A stretch of DNA of 60,677 nucleotides from assembly GCA_024693845.1 (NCBI GenBank), contig JAILKJ010000036.1, positions 1 to 60,677 of the forward strand, given 5' to 3'. Each line of letters opens with the position of its first letter. The stretch's first letter is position 1. The notes beneath the pieces were generated by a model that was not told the DNA's origin, made no database searches, and saw only the letters and a list, made by a program, of their open reading frames with translations. The stretch is from Lachnospiraceae bacterium (GTDB taxonomy: Bacteria; Bacillota; Clostridia; Lachnospirales; Lachnospiraceae). The position numbers and the translations under genes are program-made. This document shows positions 17,051 to 25,081 of this stretch, piece after piece.

Positions 17051-17980
17051 TTATAATACGCTGGTGATCTTCTTAACGGCTCTGTTGGATTTGGAAACAG
17101 AGTTCTTGGGGATCGCCTTCACGTAATAGTAGTATTCGTCATCTTCAAACTGTACCTGCTCCGTCCGGGAATAATCCACGTTGAAAGCAAAGAACTGAAC
17201 ACACTTGGCAAGGAACATGGAAATGAGTCCTCCCAGAATGATGGCCGTCATGGAAAGACCCGTATCATAGTTCATGCCGCCCAGCATCAGGATCACGATC
17301 ATCATGACACCGCCGGTGCAGATGGCGATGGTCCATGCATAACGAACGGAGAGCCTGCGGAGTGCCCATACGATCATCGTCGTGGCACAGAAGCCTACAA
17401 TGACTACGAGAACCCCCTTGTTGGACATCAGACCATCCACCACATACCGGAATCTGGCCACTACATTGTCTGCCTCCAGAGAGGCGATCACGGCCTTATT
17501 ATCACGCATATAGATAATGACATAATAGCTGATCACACCGCAGGCCACGGAAACCGCTCCGGTAACCGGACACAGAAGACCCACCACGATGGGGATCACA
17601 TATGGTATCTTCAAACCGAAGAACACCGGTAAAAGCAGGACTACCAGGGCATCCCTGGGTGCGAATCTGTAATACAGCAGGAACATCAGCAGGAAGACCG
17701 CGCCTCCCGCAACCGCACATTCCAGCGAGATCTCATAAAAGTGAACGATGGTAAATGCCATGGCGATGACTACCAGAAGATTCATGGGCAGGCATGCGCA
17801 CATCAGCGATACCAGAAGTACCAGGACCATGTTGCTCACCTTCGAAGACAATCCCAGATTCATGTTCAGCAGAAACAGTACCATAATAGCGAGACAGAAT
17901 TTCACGAAAGGAAGAATATAGATCTCGTGTCTGCTGTAAAAATCCCTCAGTCCGTCTCTCAGTTCCAATAATGATGACAT
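17051..17980 (-). CDS. Unknown polytopic membrane protein upstream of cdaA
   Basis: A 309-residue protein I cannot assign. After a short amphipathic start (MSSLLELRDGLRDFYSRHE) come about eight hydrophobic helices between residues 20 and 265. A cytoplasmic C-terminal tail follows, containing a tyrosine/acidic patch (FEDDEYYYYVKAIPKN) and a basic end (SKSNRAVKKITSVL). It lies 9 bp after another unknown membrane protein and 32 bp before cdaA, so it is probably made together with the c-di-AMP machinery. A transport or scaffold role is possible; nothing in the sequence proves one. Confidence 0.75.
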   Translation of the reverse strand: MSSLLELRDGLRDFYSRHEIYILPFVKFCLAIMVLFLLNMNLGLSSKVSNMVLVLLVSLMCACLPMNLLVVIAMAFTIVHFYEISLECAVAGGAVFLLMFLLYYRFAPRDALVVLLLPVFFGLKIPYVIPIVVGLLCPVTGAVSVACGVISYYVIIYMRDNKAVIASLEADNVVARFRYVVDGLMSNKGVLVVIVGFCATTMIVWALRRLSVRYAWTIAICTGGVMMIVILMLGGMNYDTGLSMTAIILGGLISMFLAKCVQFFAFNVDYSRTEQVQFEDDEYYYYVKAIPKNSVSKSNRAVKKITSVL

Positions 17981-17989
17981 AGCTCTCTC

Positions 17990-18391
17990 CTACCGGCCGT
18001 TATTCTCGATATCATACAGGGCCAGCAATTGTTTTAAATGATTGTAGTACTTCCGCAGGCTCTTTCTTGCACGACTGTAGCGGAAGGAATATATGATATA
18101 GGTCAGCACCGCATAGACCGCAACGAACTCCGCATAATTGGTCAACACCTTCTTGCCCAGACCGATCAGATCCATCTTGTAGATATCCTGCATCAGGGTC
18201 TCCATGTGGTAAAAAATGTAGAGCCCTACCAGCAGCATAAAAGCGATGGTTGCACTGATCACGGAATGAAGCACCTGCTTACCCATATAATCACTTCTGA
18301 AATAGCTGCCGATGGCCATATAGCGCTTGCCTTCGTTCTCCTCGTAGGCAGCCATCTTGGTCATCAGTTTGATTCTCTCTTCACTCAGCAT
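17990..18391 (-). CDS. Unknown two-helix membrane protein
   Basis: A 133-residue protein with a hydrophilic N-terminus (about 1-38, rich in charged residues), a helix at about 40-62, a loop with MQDIYKMDLIGLGKK, a second helix at about 83-103, and a basic tail (RYSRARKSLRKYYNHLKQL). I do not recognise the family. It begins 21 bp after the yvyF-like stop and ends 9 bp before the eight-helix membrane protein, suggesting the two are partners. The shape, two helices with basic cytoplasmic ends, would suit a membrane adaptor. Confidence 0.7.
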   Translation of the reverse strand: MLSEERIKLMTKMAAYEENEGKRYMAIGSYFRSDYMGKQVLHSVISATIAFMLLVGLYIFYHMETLMQDIYKMDLIGLGKKVLTNYAEFVAVYAVLTYIIYSFRYSRARKSLRKYYNHLKQLLALYDIENNGR

Positions 18392-18412
18392 ATCGCTATC
18401 TCCCGATACCTC

Positions 18413-18832
18413 TTATCTGTTATCCAGGAAACGCATCCTGTTGCTGGATCTGACCTTCTTAACCTCGTCCGGCGTTTCGGTCATGACACCGGAAAGACCC
18501 ATGGCAGAATTGAGCTGACGCGCCATCTTGTCTTTGCAGGCCGCACAAAAACGTCCGCCGGAGATCATACTGCCGCACATCTCACAGCTGACCTTGATGG
18601 GGGAATCATCCGAAAACTGAAGACGCTCTTGACGGATCCAGGTCTGGATCTGAGCCGTATCCACATCGCACTCAGTGCAGATCTCTTCCATGTCCGCACG
18701 ACCGTGCTGCTGGATATATTTCTTAACCGCCTGGAACTTATCCTCTATCTCCTGCTGACAGGCAGGACAGATAGAAGGACCCGCTACGTGATTAAACAAA
18801 CGTCCGCATTTTCTGCAGTTCTTAACTACCAT
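18413..18832 (-). CDS. YvyF-like flagellar operon zinc-ribbon protein
   Basis: A 139-residue protein of the TIGR03826/YvyF family. Two CxxC zinc ribbons bracket it: NCRKCGRLF with CPAC (Cys6, 9, 22, 25), and CEMCGSM with CAACKDK near residue 100. Between them lies a helix-turn-helix-like stretch (DMEEICTECDVDTAQIQTWI). In Bacillus this protein is coded between comFC and flgM, and the same order, comFC then yvyF, is kept here with an 11-bp overlap. It is linked to flagellar gene control, though its exact job is not settled. Confidence 0.82.
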   Translation of the reverse strand: MVVKNCRKCGRLFNHVAGPSICPACQQEIEDKFQAVKKYIQQHGRADMEEICTECDVDTAQIQTWIRQERLQFSDDSPIKVSCEMCGSMISGGRFCAACKDKMARQLNSAMGLSGVMTETPDEVKKVRSSNRMRFLDNR

Positions 18833-19559
18833 GTTTAGCGCCTCCCTTGATGCTTCCGCTGGCGATCGTCAGTCCATAAACCTTCCCGACTCCGGCATCC
18901 CGAAAAACCTGTGCCAGCTCATCGAGCGTACTGCCCGTGGTATAGATGTCGTCAACTAGCAATACTATGTTTAATTCTACATCATTTCGCCTTAATTTAA
19001 AAGCTTTTTTCAAATTTTCTTGGCGTCCCGCATAGTCCATCAGCTTTTGCGGTTTCGTCTTTCTGACGCGGATTGCCAGATCCTCGAGGACCATGCATCC
19101 GCAGAGCTTTCCGATCTGTTTTGCAAAAAGTGCGGACTGGTTGTAACCGCGCCGTTTCAGGCGGCTTTTATGCAGGGGAACGGGAACGATGGCATCGGGC
19201 TTTATCTGCACGATCCAGTCAGACAAGCTCTCATATACGATCCTGGAGTAAGCCTTTGCATACTCTTTTCTTCCGCCGTACTTAAACCGGTAAATGGAAC
19301 GGCCTACCATCTCGTTATATTCCAGTGCGCTTCTGGCGGCGATGAACCTGTGAGGATTTACGCTGCAGTCGGCGCAGTATTCCTCTTCTTCCTTCCGGAG
19401 TTTTTTGCCGCATTTCAGGCAGTAGGGATCCCGGATCAGGGGAAGGAGCTTTCTGCATTTTTCGCATACACCGTTCTCTGCGGTGACGATCTCATCGCAG
19501 AAGGCGCATCGTGGCGGAAACAGCCAGTTCAGTATCTGTTCAGTCAGCTTTTTTATCAA
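18822..19559 (-). CDS. comFC: ComF family phosphoribosyltransferase-like protein
   Basis: A 245-residue protein with an N-terminal zinc-binding region (CAFCDEIV, CEKCRKLL, CLKCGKKL, CADC within the first 65 residues), then VPVPLHKSRLKRRGYNQ, and a PRPP-loop motif VLLVDDIYTTGSTLDEL (about 200-216). ComFC works with the ComFA helicase in DNA uptake in competent Bacilli; ComF homologues are common in non-competent bacteria too. It starts inside the end of recD2 and runs into the yvyF-like gene by 11 bp. Confidence 0.9.
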   Translation of the reverse strand: MIKKLTEQILNWLFPPRCAFCDEIVTAENGVCEKCRKLLPLIRDPYCLKCGKKLRKEEEEYCADCSVNPHRFIAARSALEYNEMVGRSIYRFKYGGRKEYAKAYSRIVYESLSDWIVQIKPDAIVPVPLHKSRLKRRGYNQSALFAKQIGKLCGCMVLEDLAIRVRKTKPQKLMDYAGRQENLKKAFKLRRNDVELNIVLLVDDIYTTGSTLDELAQVFRDAGVGKVYGLTIASGSIKGGAKHGS

Positions 19560-21756
19560 ATATCTCTCCCAATTCCGTCAGCTGATCCCGCAGTCCCGTG
19601 TAGCGAAGCTGCCGGTTCTCACCTGCTATCATATCCTCAACCACCTGCCTGCTGCCGATGATGGTCACGCATTTCCGGGCGCGGCTCACCGCAGTGTAGA
19701 GCAGGTTTCTGTATTCCATCTGTCTGGGTACACCCAGCAGAGGGATCACCACAGCGGGATACTCGCTTCCCTGGGATTTATGGATGGTCATGGCATAGGC
19801 CAGCTCCAGGTCCTCTGCCTGTTCATAGGTGTAGGCAACTTCTTTGTCATCATCCGTCTTTACCAGGATCCGTCTGCTGATGGTATCGATGGATGTTATG
19901 ATCCCCAGATCTCCGTTAAAGACACCCTCTCCACGGTCGATGACGATGCCCGAAAAGCCCCGGATCTCCCAGACCATCTCATAATCGTTCCGGGTCTGCA
20001 TCACCTTGTCGCCTTCCCGCAGGATCTTATCTCCCATCTGGTATTCTCTCTTATCCGGAGACGCGGGGTTGATATAGTTTTGCAAAAGTTCATTCAGGCT
20101 CTCCACTCCCAGGGCACCCTTTTTAACGGGTGTAAGGACCTGTACCTGATCCGGCGAGATCCTGAAATGTCCGGGGAGCTGCTTCAGCACCAGGGTCAGG
20201 ATGTTCCGGGTGATCAGGCCCACATCATCCCTCTCCAGGAAAAAAAAGTCCTCGCTTTTGTTATCCAGTCGGATCATCCGGCCCTTCTGGATCTGATGGG
20301 CGCTGAGTACGATATCACTGCCCTCCTCCTGTCGGAAGATCTTCTCCAGGCAGATGGACTCAAAGCGGTCGCTTTGCTGAATATCCGAAAGGACCCTGCC
20401 GGGGCCCACACTGGGAAGCTGATCCGGGTCTCCCACAAGGATGAGATGGGTTCGTCCGTCCAGCGCCTTCATCAAAGCCTGGAAGAGAAAAATGTCCACC
20501 ATGGACATCTCATCCACAATGACCACATCCGCATCCAGCGGGTTATCTTCGTTCCTCTCAAAAATGCTCCTGCCGCCGTCCACCGCTTTGACTTCCAGGA
20601 GTCTGTGAAGGGTCTTGGCCTGATAGCCCGTTGCCTCGCTCATGCGCTTGGCAGCTCTTCCCGTTGGCGCCGCAAGAGCCAGCGAAAGACCTCTTGAGAG
20701 AAAGAGTTCGATCATGGTATTGATGGTGGTGGTCTTACCGGTACCGGGACCTCCGGTCAAAAGAAGTAAGCCATTGCTAACACTTTTCAGCACAGCTTCT
20801 CTCTGGAGCGGATCCAGCTCATAGCCACCGCGCTCCTCGATGCGTTTGATCTCCTCCAGCGTCCTGTCCTCATTCTGGGGCAGATGCCAGTTGTGATCCA
20901 GCAAAAGCTTGGCGGTCTTGATCTCCGCAAAATAGGCCTGTCTGTGAAAGACCATCTCTCCCCGGCGGATCATATCTCCTTTGATCAGCAGATCCGAAAG
21001 CACGGATTTAACGGCTTCCTCCTCCACCTCCAGGGTAGCTGCGGCCCTTGTGACCATAACATCTGCAGGCAGACAGGTATTGCCTTCCGCCAGATTGGTC
21101 TGAAGCACGTAATAGATCCCTGCCCGGATCCGTTCCACCGAATCCTTTCCGATCCCCATTGCTTCCGCGATCCGGTCCGCCGTCACGAAACCTATCCCTT
21201 CGATATCCTCGATCAGACGATAGGGATCCTCGCGGACCAGCTGATAGACGGCATTCTGGTAACGCTCAAATATCTTGATGGCTAACTTGTTGGAGATTCC
21301 GAATTGCTGAAGATACATCAGGCCTGCACGCACGTCTTTTTTCTCTTCGACGATAACGCCCAGCTCCTGTGCTTTTCGAAGGCTGATGCCTTTGATCTCC
21401 GCCAGACGTTCCGGTTCCTCCTCCATGATGCGAAGACTGTCATCACCGAAGGCGGCAACGATCCTGGCGGCCATTTTTTCACCGATGCCCTTGATGGCAC
21501 CGGAGGCCAGATACCTGCGGATCCCCTCCGCATCCGTGGGACGGACGATCTCGTAGGAAGCGCTCTTGAGCTGCGGTCCGTAGCTGGGGTGCAGCACCGT
21601 CTCTCCGGTAACCCGGAGCACCTCGCCTGTCACATCCGTCTCGAAAATGCCCACTACCGTCAGCGGGCTTCCGTTTTCACTGGTATCCAGTACACTGTAT
21701 CCGTTTTCTTCATTGCGGAAGATATAACCTTCCACATAGACTTCTCTTGTTTCCAA
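19540..21756 (-). CDS. recD2: ATP-dependent DNA helicase RecD2
   Basis: A 738-residue SF1B 5'-to-3' helicase of the RecD2 type, not part of a RecBCD complex. It has an N-terminal OB-like region, helix-hairpin-helix repeats (AIKGIGEKMAARIV, EIKGISLRKAQELG, DIEGIGFVTADRIAEAMG between about 85 and 210), Walker A GGPGTGKTTT near 336-345, DEMSMVD and GDPDQLPSVGPG motifs, and a C-terminal UvrD_C_2 domain (AYAMTIHKSQGSEYPAV). The frame-consistent start is a TTG at 21756, 5 bp after a GGGGG site. It is the first gene after a strong terminator, so a new unit begins here. Confidence 0.93.
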   Translation of the reverse strand: METREVYVEGYIFRNEENGYSVLDTSENGSPLTVVGIFETDVTGEVLRVTGETVLHPSYGPQLKSASYEIVRPTDAEGIRRYLASGAIKGIGEKMAARIVAAFGDDSLRIMEEEPERLAEIKGISLRKAQELGVIVEEKKDVRAGLMYLQQFGISNKLAIKIFERYQNAVYQLVREDPYRLIEDIEGIGFVTADRIAEAMGIGKDSVERIRAGIYYVLQTNLAEGNTCLPADVMVTRAAATLEVEEEAVKSVLSDLLIKGDMIRRGEMVFHRQAYFAEIKTAKLLLDHNWHLPQNEDRTLEEIKRIEERGGYELDPLQREAVLKSVSNGLLLLTGGPGTGKTTTINTMIELFLSRGLSLALAAPTGRAAKRMSEATGYQAKTLHRLLEVKAVDGGRSIFERNEDNPLDADVVIVDEMSMVDIFLFQALMKALDGRTHLILVGDPDQLPSVGPGRVLSDIQQSDRFESICLEKIFRQEEGSDIVLSAHQIQKGRMIRLDNKSEDFFFLERDDVGLITRNILTLVLKQLPGHFRISPDQVQVLTPVKKGALGVESLNELLQNYINPASPDKREYQMGDKILREGDKVMQTRNDYEMVWEIRGFSGIVIDRGEGVFNGDLGIITSIDTISRRILVKTDDDKEVAYTYEQAEDLELAYAMTIHKSQGSEYPAVVIPLLGVPRQMEYRNLLYTAVSRARKCVTIIGSRQVVEDMIAGENRQLRYTGLRDQLTELGEIFDKKAD

Positions 21757-21780
21757 TCATTCCCCCGTAATACAAAAAGC

Positions 21781-21803
21781 AAAAGGCTGCTTCGCAGCCT
21801 TTT
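21781..21803 (-). terminator. Rho-independent terminator after the flagellar rod genes
   Basis: A perfect 10-bp stem (AAAAGGCTGC / GCAGCCTTTT) with a 3-nt loop, six bases past the stop of the rod-binding protein gene and followed on the minus strand by GCTTTTTG. It separates the flagellar genes from recD2. Confidence 0.85.
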
Positions 21804-21809
21804 CATACC

Positions 21810-22220
21810 TCATTCCCCGGAAGTTTCTTTTTGTGCCTTCGCTCTCATGGCCAGGATCTCATCGGCACTGGGTGCCTGTGCGGTACGTTTCATCTGTTCG
21901 TACATCTGCTGCGCCAGTCCCAGGGGACTTGACTCCGTGGTCTGCTCAGCCAGAGATGAGATCGTCTTATCCTTATAAAAATCCACCAGAGTGCTGTTGC
22001 CGGAGTCTGCGTTCTCTCCGGCGAAGTTGATGCCCTTGGTCATTTCCTTCATGACCATTTCAAGGAAATAGGACTCAAACTCCTTGCAGGCTTCCATCAG
22101 CTCCTCGTCATCCGCCTTGGAAAGGTCTTTGCCCGCTGTGGATTTCAGCTTGTCGGCTGACGCGTTGTTGATGTTTTGCATATAATTCAAATAGGTGCTG
22201 TCAAGGGATATGTCTGACAT
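21810..22220 (-). CDS. Rod-binding (FlgJ N-terminal domain) flagellar protein
   Basis: A 136-residue protein matching only the N-terminal rod-binding domain of FlgJ. The conserved core is LMEACKEFESYFLEMVMKEM, then FYKDKTISSLAEQ and PLGLAQQMYEQM. The muramidase half of proteobacterial FlgJ is missing, which is normal for Firmicutes. It should act as the rod cap or scaffold during assembly of the flagellar rod. It follows the flgG-like gene by 12 bp and is the last gene before a strong terminator. Confidence 0.85.
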   Translation of the reverse strand: MSDISLDSTYLNYMQNINNASADKLKSTAGKDLSKADDEELMEACKEFESYFLEMVMKEMTKGINFAGENADSGNSTLVDFYKDKTISSLAEQTTESSPLGLAQQMYEQMKRTAQAPSADEILAMRAKAQKETSGE

Positions 22221-22232
22221 ATTAAAACCTCA

Positions 22233-23078
22233 TTAACGTCTTAAGTTGTTCGCGGTATCCATCATACTATCCGTGGTCTGGATCACTTTGGAGTTCATTT
22301 CGTAGGCACGCTGTGCCACGATCATATTTACCATCTCGTCTGCCACCTGGACATTGGAGCCCTCAAGGTATCCCTGTACTACCTTACTCTTGGAAATACC
22401 TGTGGCAGTAGCTTCGTTTATGGCCTGGCCACTGGCTTCGGTCACGCCATAGAGACTGTTGTCATGGTTGTAGAGTCCCGCAGGATTCTGAAACTGGAAA
22501 ACACCGATGCTCACGCCCATGGACTGATAGTTGTTGGACGCATCGGGATAGGTGATCTCACCGCCGGCCGTGATATTGATCTGATTGGCGATCAGCTTGC
22601 TTCCGTCTGCCCGGTTAACGGGGATGGAGATCCTCTGTCCCTTGGAGCTCATGACCGGAAGTCCGTCGCTGGTGGTCAATGTCAGACAATCCACGCCGTT
22701 CACTTTGTCGGTAGCCCAGATGAAGTTACCGTTTCTTGTATACTGCATCTCCCCGCTTGTGGTCTGGATCTGAAAAAATCCCTTTCCTTCAATGGCGAAG
22801 GATGAATCGGATGCGGACTCCAGAAGAGATCCCTGACGGAAGATGGAGGTGATGGCTGCCTGCCTTACACCCAGTCCCACCTGGGAGCCAATGGGCTTGT
22901 TGGCGCCGTTGGCTGTGGTGGTCTTTGTCTGCATATTCTGATAGAGCAGGGATTTGAACTCCGCTACATCCGTCTTATATCCCGTGGTGTTGACGTTCGC
23001 CAGATTGTTGGCAATGACATCAAGATTTGTCTGCTGTGCGTGCATGCCGGTTGCTGCCGACCATAAGCTTCTTACCAT
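22233..23078 (-). CDS. flgG: Flagellar basal-body rod protein (FlgG-like, FlhP position)
   Basis: A 281-residue flagellar rod/hook family protein. The N-terminal rod helix begins MVRSLWSAATGMHAQQTNLDVIANNLANVNTTGYK, the family hallmark. The middle has IEGKGFFQIQTTSGEMQYTRNGNF, and the C-terminus ends with EGSNVQVADEMVNMIVAQRAYEMNSKVIQT, the second rod helix. These ends pack together in the rod. It is 24 bp downstream of a paralogous gene; the pair matches flhO-flhP after mbl in Bacillus subtilis, where this one equals FlhP (FlgG-like distal rod). Confidence 0.9.
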   Translation of the reverse strand: MVRSLWSAATGMHAQQTNLDVIANNLANVNTTGYKTDVAEFKSLLYQNMQTKTTTANGANKPIGSQVGLGVRQAAITSIFRQGSLLESASDSSFAIEGKGFFQIQTTSGEMQYTRNGNFIWATDKVNGVDCLTLTTSDGLPVMSSKGQRISIPVNRADGSKLIANQINITAGGEITYPDASNNYQSMGVSIGVFQFQNPAGLYNHDNSLYGVTEASGQAINEATATGISKSKVVQGYLEGSNVQVADEMVNMIVAQRAYEMNSKVIQTTDSMMDTANNLRR

Positions 23079-23102
23079 ATTACCGCCTCCCGTGGGCTAT
23101 TA

Positions 23103-23882
23103 TCATCCGTTGAGCTTACCGAGCTGGTTTGCTGCTATCTCCAGGGATCCGTCTATGGTCTGGATCACCTTCTGATTGGATTCATAGGCTCTGGAAATGG
23201 AGATCAGCTCCACCATTTCGCTCACTACCGTTACATTGGACTGCTCCTGATATCCGGAGAAGATCTTGGCATCAGACGCTTTTAACTGATAACCCTCCAC
23301 CGGCTGGTACATATTCTCCCCGAAATGCTCCAGATAGTTGTAATCCTCAAAATCCACCACGCGGATCTTGGCCAGAATACCGTTGCCCTGGCTGATGTTA
23401 CCCAGGTCATCAATGGCCGTTTCCTTCATGGGATCGATACGGATATGCTTTCCGTTGGTATCCAGCACGAAGTCTCCGTCCTTGGTAACCAATTCTCCGG
23501 CGGCTGTCAGGGTAAAAGAGCCGTCCCTTGTGTATTTGGTCGAGATCTCACCTGCTTTGTTCTTATACTCGATGGCAAAAAAGCCGTTGCCGCCCAGTGC
23601 AAGATCATAAACATTGTCCGTAGCATGAAAAGCACCCTGGGAATAATCGGTATAACTCTCTCCGATCTTTACGCCAAGGTTCATCTTTCCGATGCCGGCA
23701 GAGCGCCATCCGTCGGTGGTATCCTTGATCCTGTAGGCAAGTACATCCTTGAATGCCTGGTTGGTGGCTCCTTCCTTCTTGAAGCCTACCGTAGCGGAGT
23801 TTGCCATGTTGTTGGACAGGATATCCATACGGTTTTGCTGATGCCGCATTCCTGTATACGCCGTATATAAGCCTTTGACCAT
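23103..23882 (-). CDS. flgF: Flagellar basal-body rod protein (FlgF-like, FlhO position)
   Basis: A 259-residue rod protein. The start is set at the ATG at 23882 (MVKGLYTAYTGM), which has a GGGAGG site 8 bp upstream; the open frame reaches further back into the promoter region without family sequence. It has the N-terminal rod motif DILSNNMANSATVGFK, FFAIEYKNKAGEISTKYTRD in the middle, and a C-terminal SNVTVVSEMVELISISRAYESNQKVIQ helix. It is paralogous to the next gene. A sigma-28-like promoter sits about 60 bp upstream, matching the known flagellar control of flhO-flhP in Bacillus. Confidence 0.88.
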   Translation of the reverse strand: MVKGLYTAYTGMRHQQNRMDILSNNMANSATVGFKKEGATNQAFKDVLAYRIKDTTDGWRSAGIGKMNLGVKIGESYTDYSQGAFHATDNVYDLALGGNGFFAIEYKNKAGEISTKYTRDGSFTLTAAGELVTKDGDFVLDTNGKHIRIDPMKETAIDDLGNISQGNGILAKIRVVDFEDYNYLEHFGENMYQPVEGYQLKASDAKIFSGYQEQSNVTVVSEMVELISISRAYESNQKVIQTIDGSLEIAANQLGKLNG

Positions 23883-23940
23883 ACACAACCTCCCTGTGTC
23901 AGCAGACGCGCCCTTCAGGCTGCCGCCTGCTATACTCATT

Positions 23941-23968
23941 ATATCGGTCTGCAGGTTTACTAACTTTA
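23941..23968 (-). promoter_or_regulatory. Sigma-28 (SigD/FliA)-like flagellar promoter
   Basis: On the minus strand TAAAGTTA and ACCGATAT are separated by 12 bp; the flagellar sigma consensus is TAAAGTTT then GCCGATAA/T with 11-12 bp between. It lies between the mreB stop and the flgF-like start. A TATAAT overlaps the -10 part, so sigma-A may also read it. Confidence 0.55.
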
Positions 23969-23979
23969 TAGGGATGTTT

Positions 23980-24975
23980 TTAAATCTCTTCCCTGTATCC
24001 CGCAAGGAATTCCACATACTTACCGGTTCCGATGGCCACGCAGGTCATGGGATCCTCAGCCGTCATGGTATTGATACCCGTCTTGGCATGGATCAGATCC
24101 TCCAGGCCGGACAGCAGGCTGCCGCCGCCGGTAAGAACGATACCGCGGTCTGCGATATCGGCCGCAAGCTCAGGGGGAGTTTTCTCCAGCACGCCGTGGA
24201 TCGTATCGATGATCTGGGTGGTGGCCTCACGAAGGGCTTCCTCCATCTCCTCGCTGGTTACTTCCACGGTCCTGGGAAGTCCCGTTACCAGGTTACGTCC
24301 GCGAACCTCGGCAACTTCCACCTCCACACTCTTATAAGCGCTTCCGATCTTGATCTTCAGATCCTCCGCCGTTCTCTCACCGATGAGCAGGTTATGCTTT
24401 CTTCTCATGTAACGTACGATGGCCTCGTCAAAATCATCGCCTGCAATCTTGATGGAAGCGGAAACTACGGTTCCGCCAAGAGAGATCACCGCGATATCCG
24501 AGGTACCGCCGCCGATATCAACGATCATATTTCCGCAGGGCTTGCTGATATCGATACCCGCACCGATGGCTGCCGCAATGGGCTCCTCGATGATGGATAC
24601 CTCTCTTGCTCCTGCCTGATAGGTAGCATCCTCAACCGCCTTTTTCTCCACCTCGGTAACACCACTGGGTACACAGACGGCGATCCTGGGCTTGCGGAAG
24701 GACTTTCTGCCGAGAGCCTTCTGGATGAAATACTTCATCATCTTCTCGGTTACGGTGTAATCCGAGATAACGCCCTGACGCAGCGGTCTGACAGCTACGA
24801 TATTGCCGGGAGTACGACCCAGCATGAGTCTTGCATCCTCGCCGATGGCCTTGATCTTGTTGGTGTCGCGGTCAAAAGCCACAACGCTGGGCTCCTTTAA
24901 GACAACGCCCTTGCCTCTGATGTAAACCAGAATGCTGGCGGTTCCCAAATCTATTCCGATATCCGTAAATTGCAT
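23980..24975 (-). CDS. mreB: Rod-shape determining actin-like protein MreB/Mbl
   Basis: A 331-residue bacterial actin. The start is the ATG at 24975 (MQFTDIGIDLGTASILVY), preceded by an AAAGGGG site; upstream in-frame codons overlap the promoter. Phosphate-binding loops are visible as GIDLGTAS (7-14) and MIVDIGGGTSDIAVISLGG (about 158-176), with EEPIAAAIGAG and the C-terminal LTGGGSLLSGL. It organises cell-wall synthesis along the side wall under the membrane. Position before two FlgF/FlgG-like genes equals Bacillus mbl-flhO-flhP, so it may be the Mbl paralogue. It has its own sigma-A promoter. Confidence 0.93.
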   Translation of the reverse strand: MQFTDIGIDLGTASILVYIRGKGVVLKEPSVVAFDRDTNKIKAIGEDARLMLGRTPGNIVAVRPLRQGVISDYTVTEKMMKYFIQKALGRKSFRKPRIAVCVPSGVTEVEKKAVEDATYQAGAREVSIIEEPIAAAIGAGIDISKPCGNMIVDIGGGTSDIAVISLGGTVVSASIKIAGDDFDEAIVRYMRRKHNLLIGERTAEDLKIKIGSAYKSVEVEVAEVRGRNLVTGLPRTVEVTSEEMEEALREATTQIIDTIHGVLEKTPPELAADIADRGIVLTGGGSLLSGLEDLIHAKTGINTMTAEDPMTCVAIGTGKYVEFLAGYREEI

Positions 24976-25032
24976 GATTAAACCCCTTTCTAAAACGGAT
25001 GTTTTCTTTCCCTCATTCGGACATACAGTATG

Positions 25033-25061
25033 ATTATAGCGCAACCTACTGTTATTTTCAA
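25033..25061 (-). promoter_or_regulatory. Sigma-A promoter of mreB
   Basis: On the minus strand TTGAAA and TATAAT are separated by 17 bp, within the 106-bp gap between uvrA and mreB. It lets mreB be expressed apart from the uvr genes upstream. Confidence 0.75.
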
Positions 25062-25081
25062 AGGATTTTATGTAAATTTCT

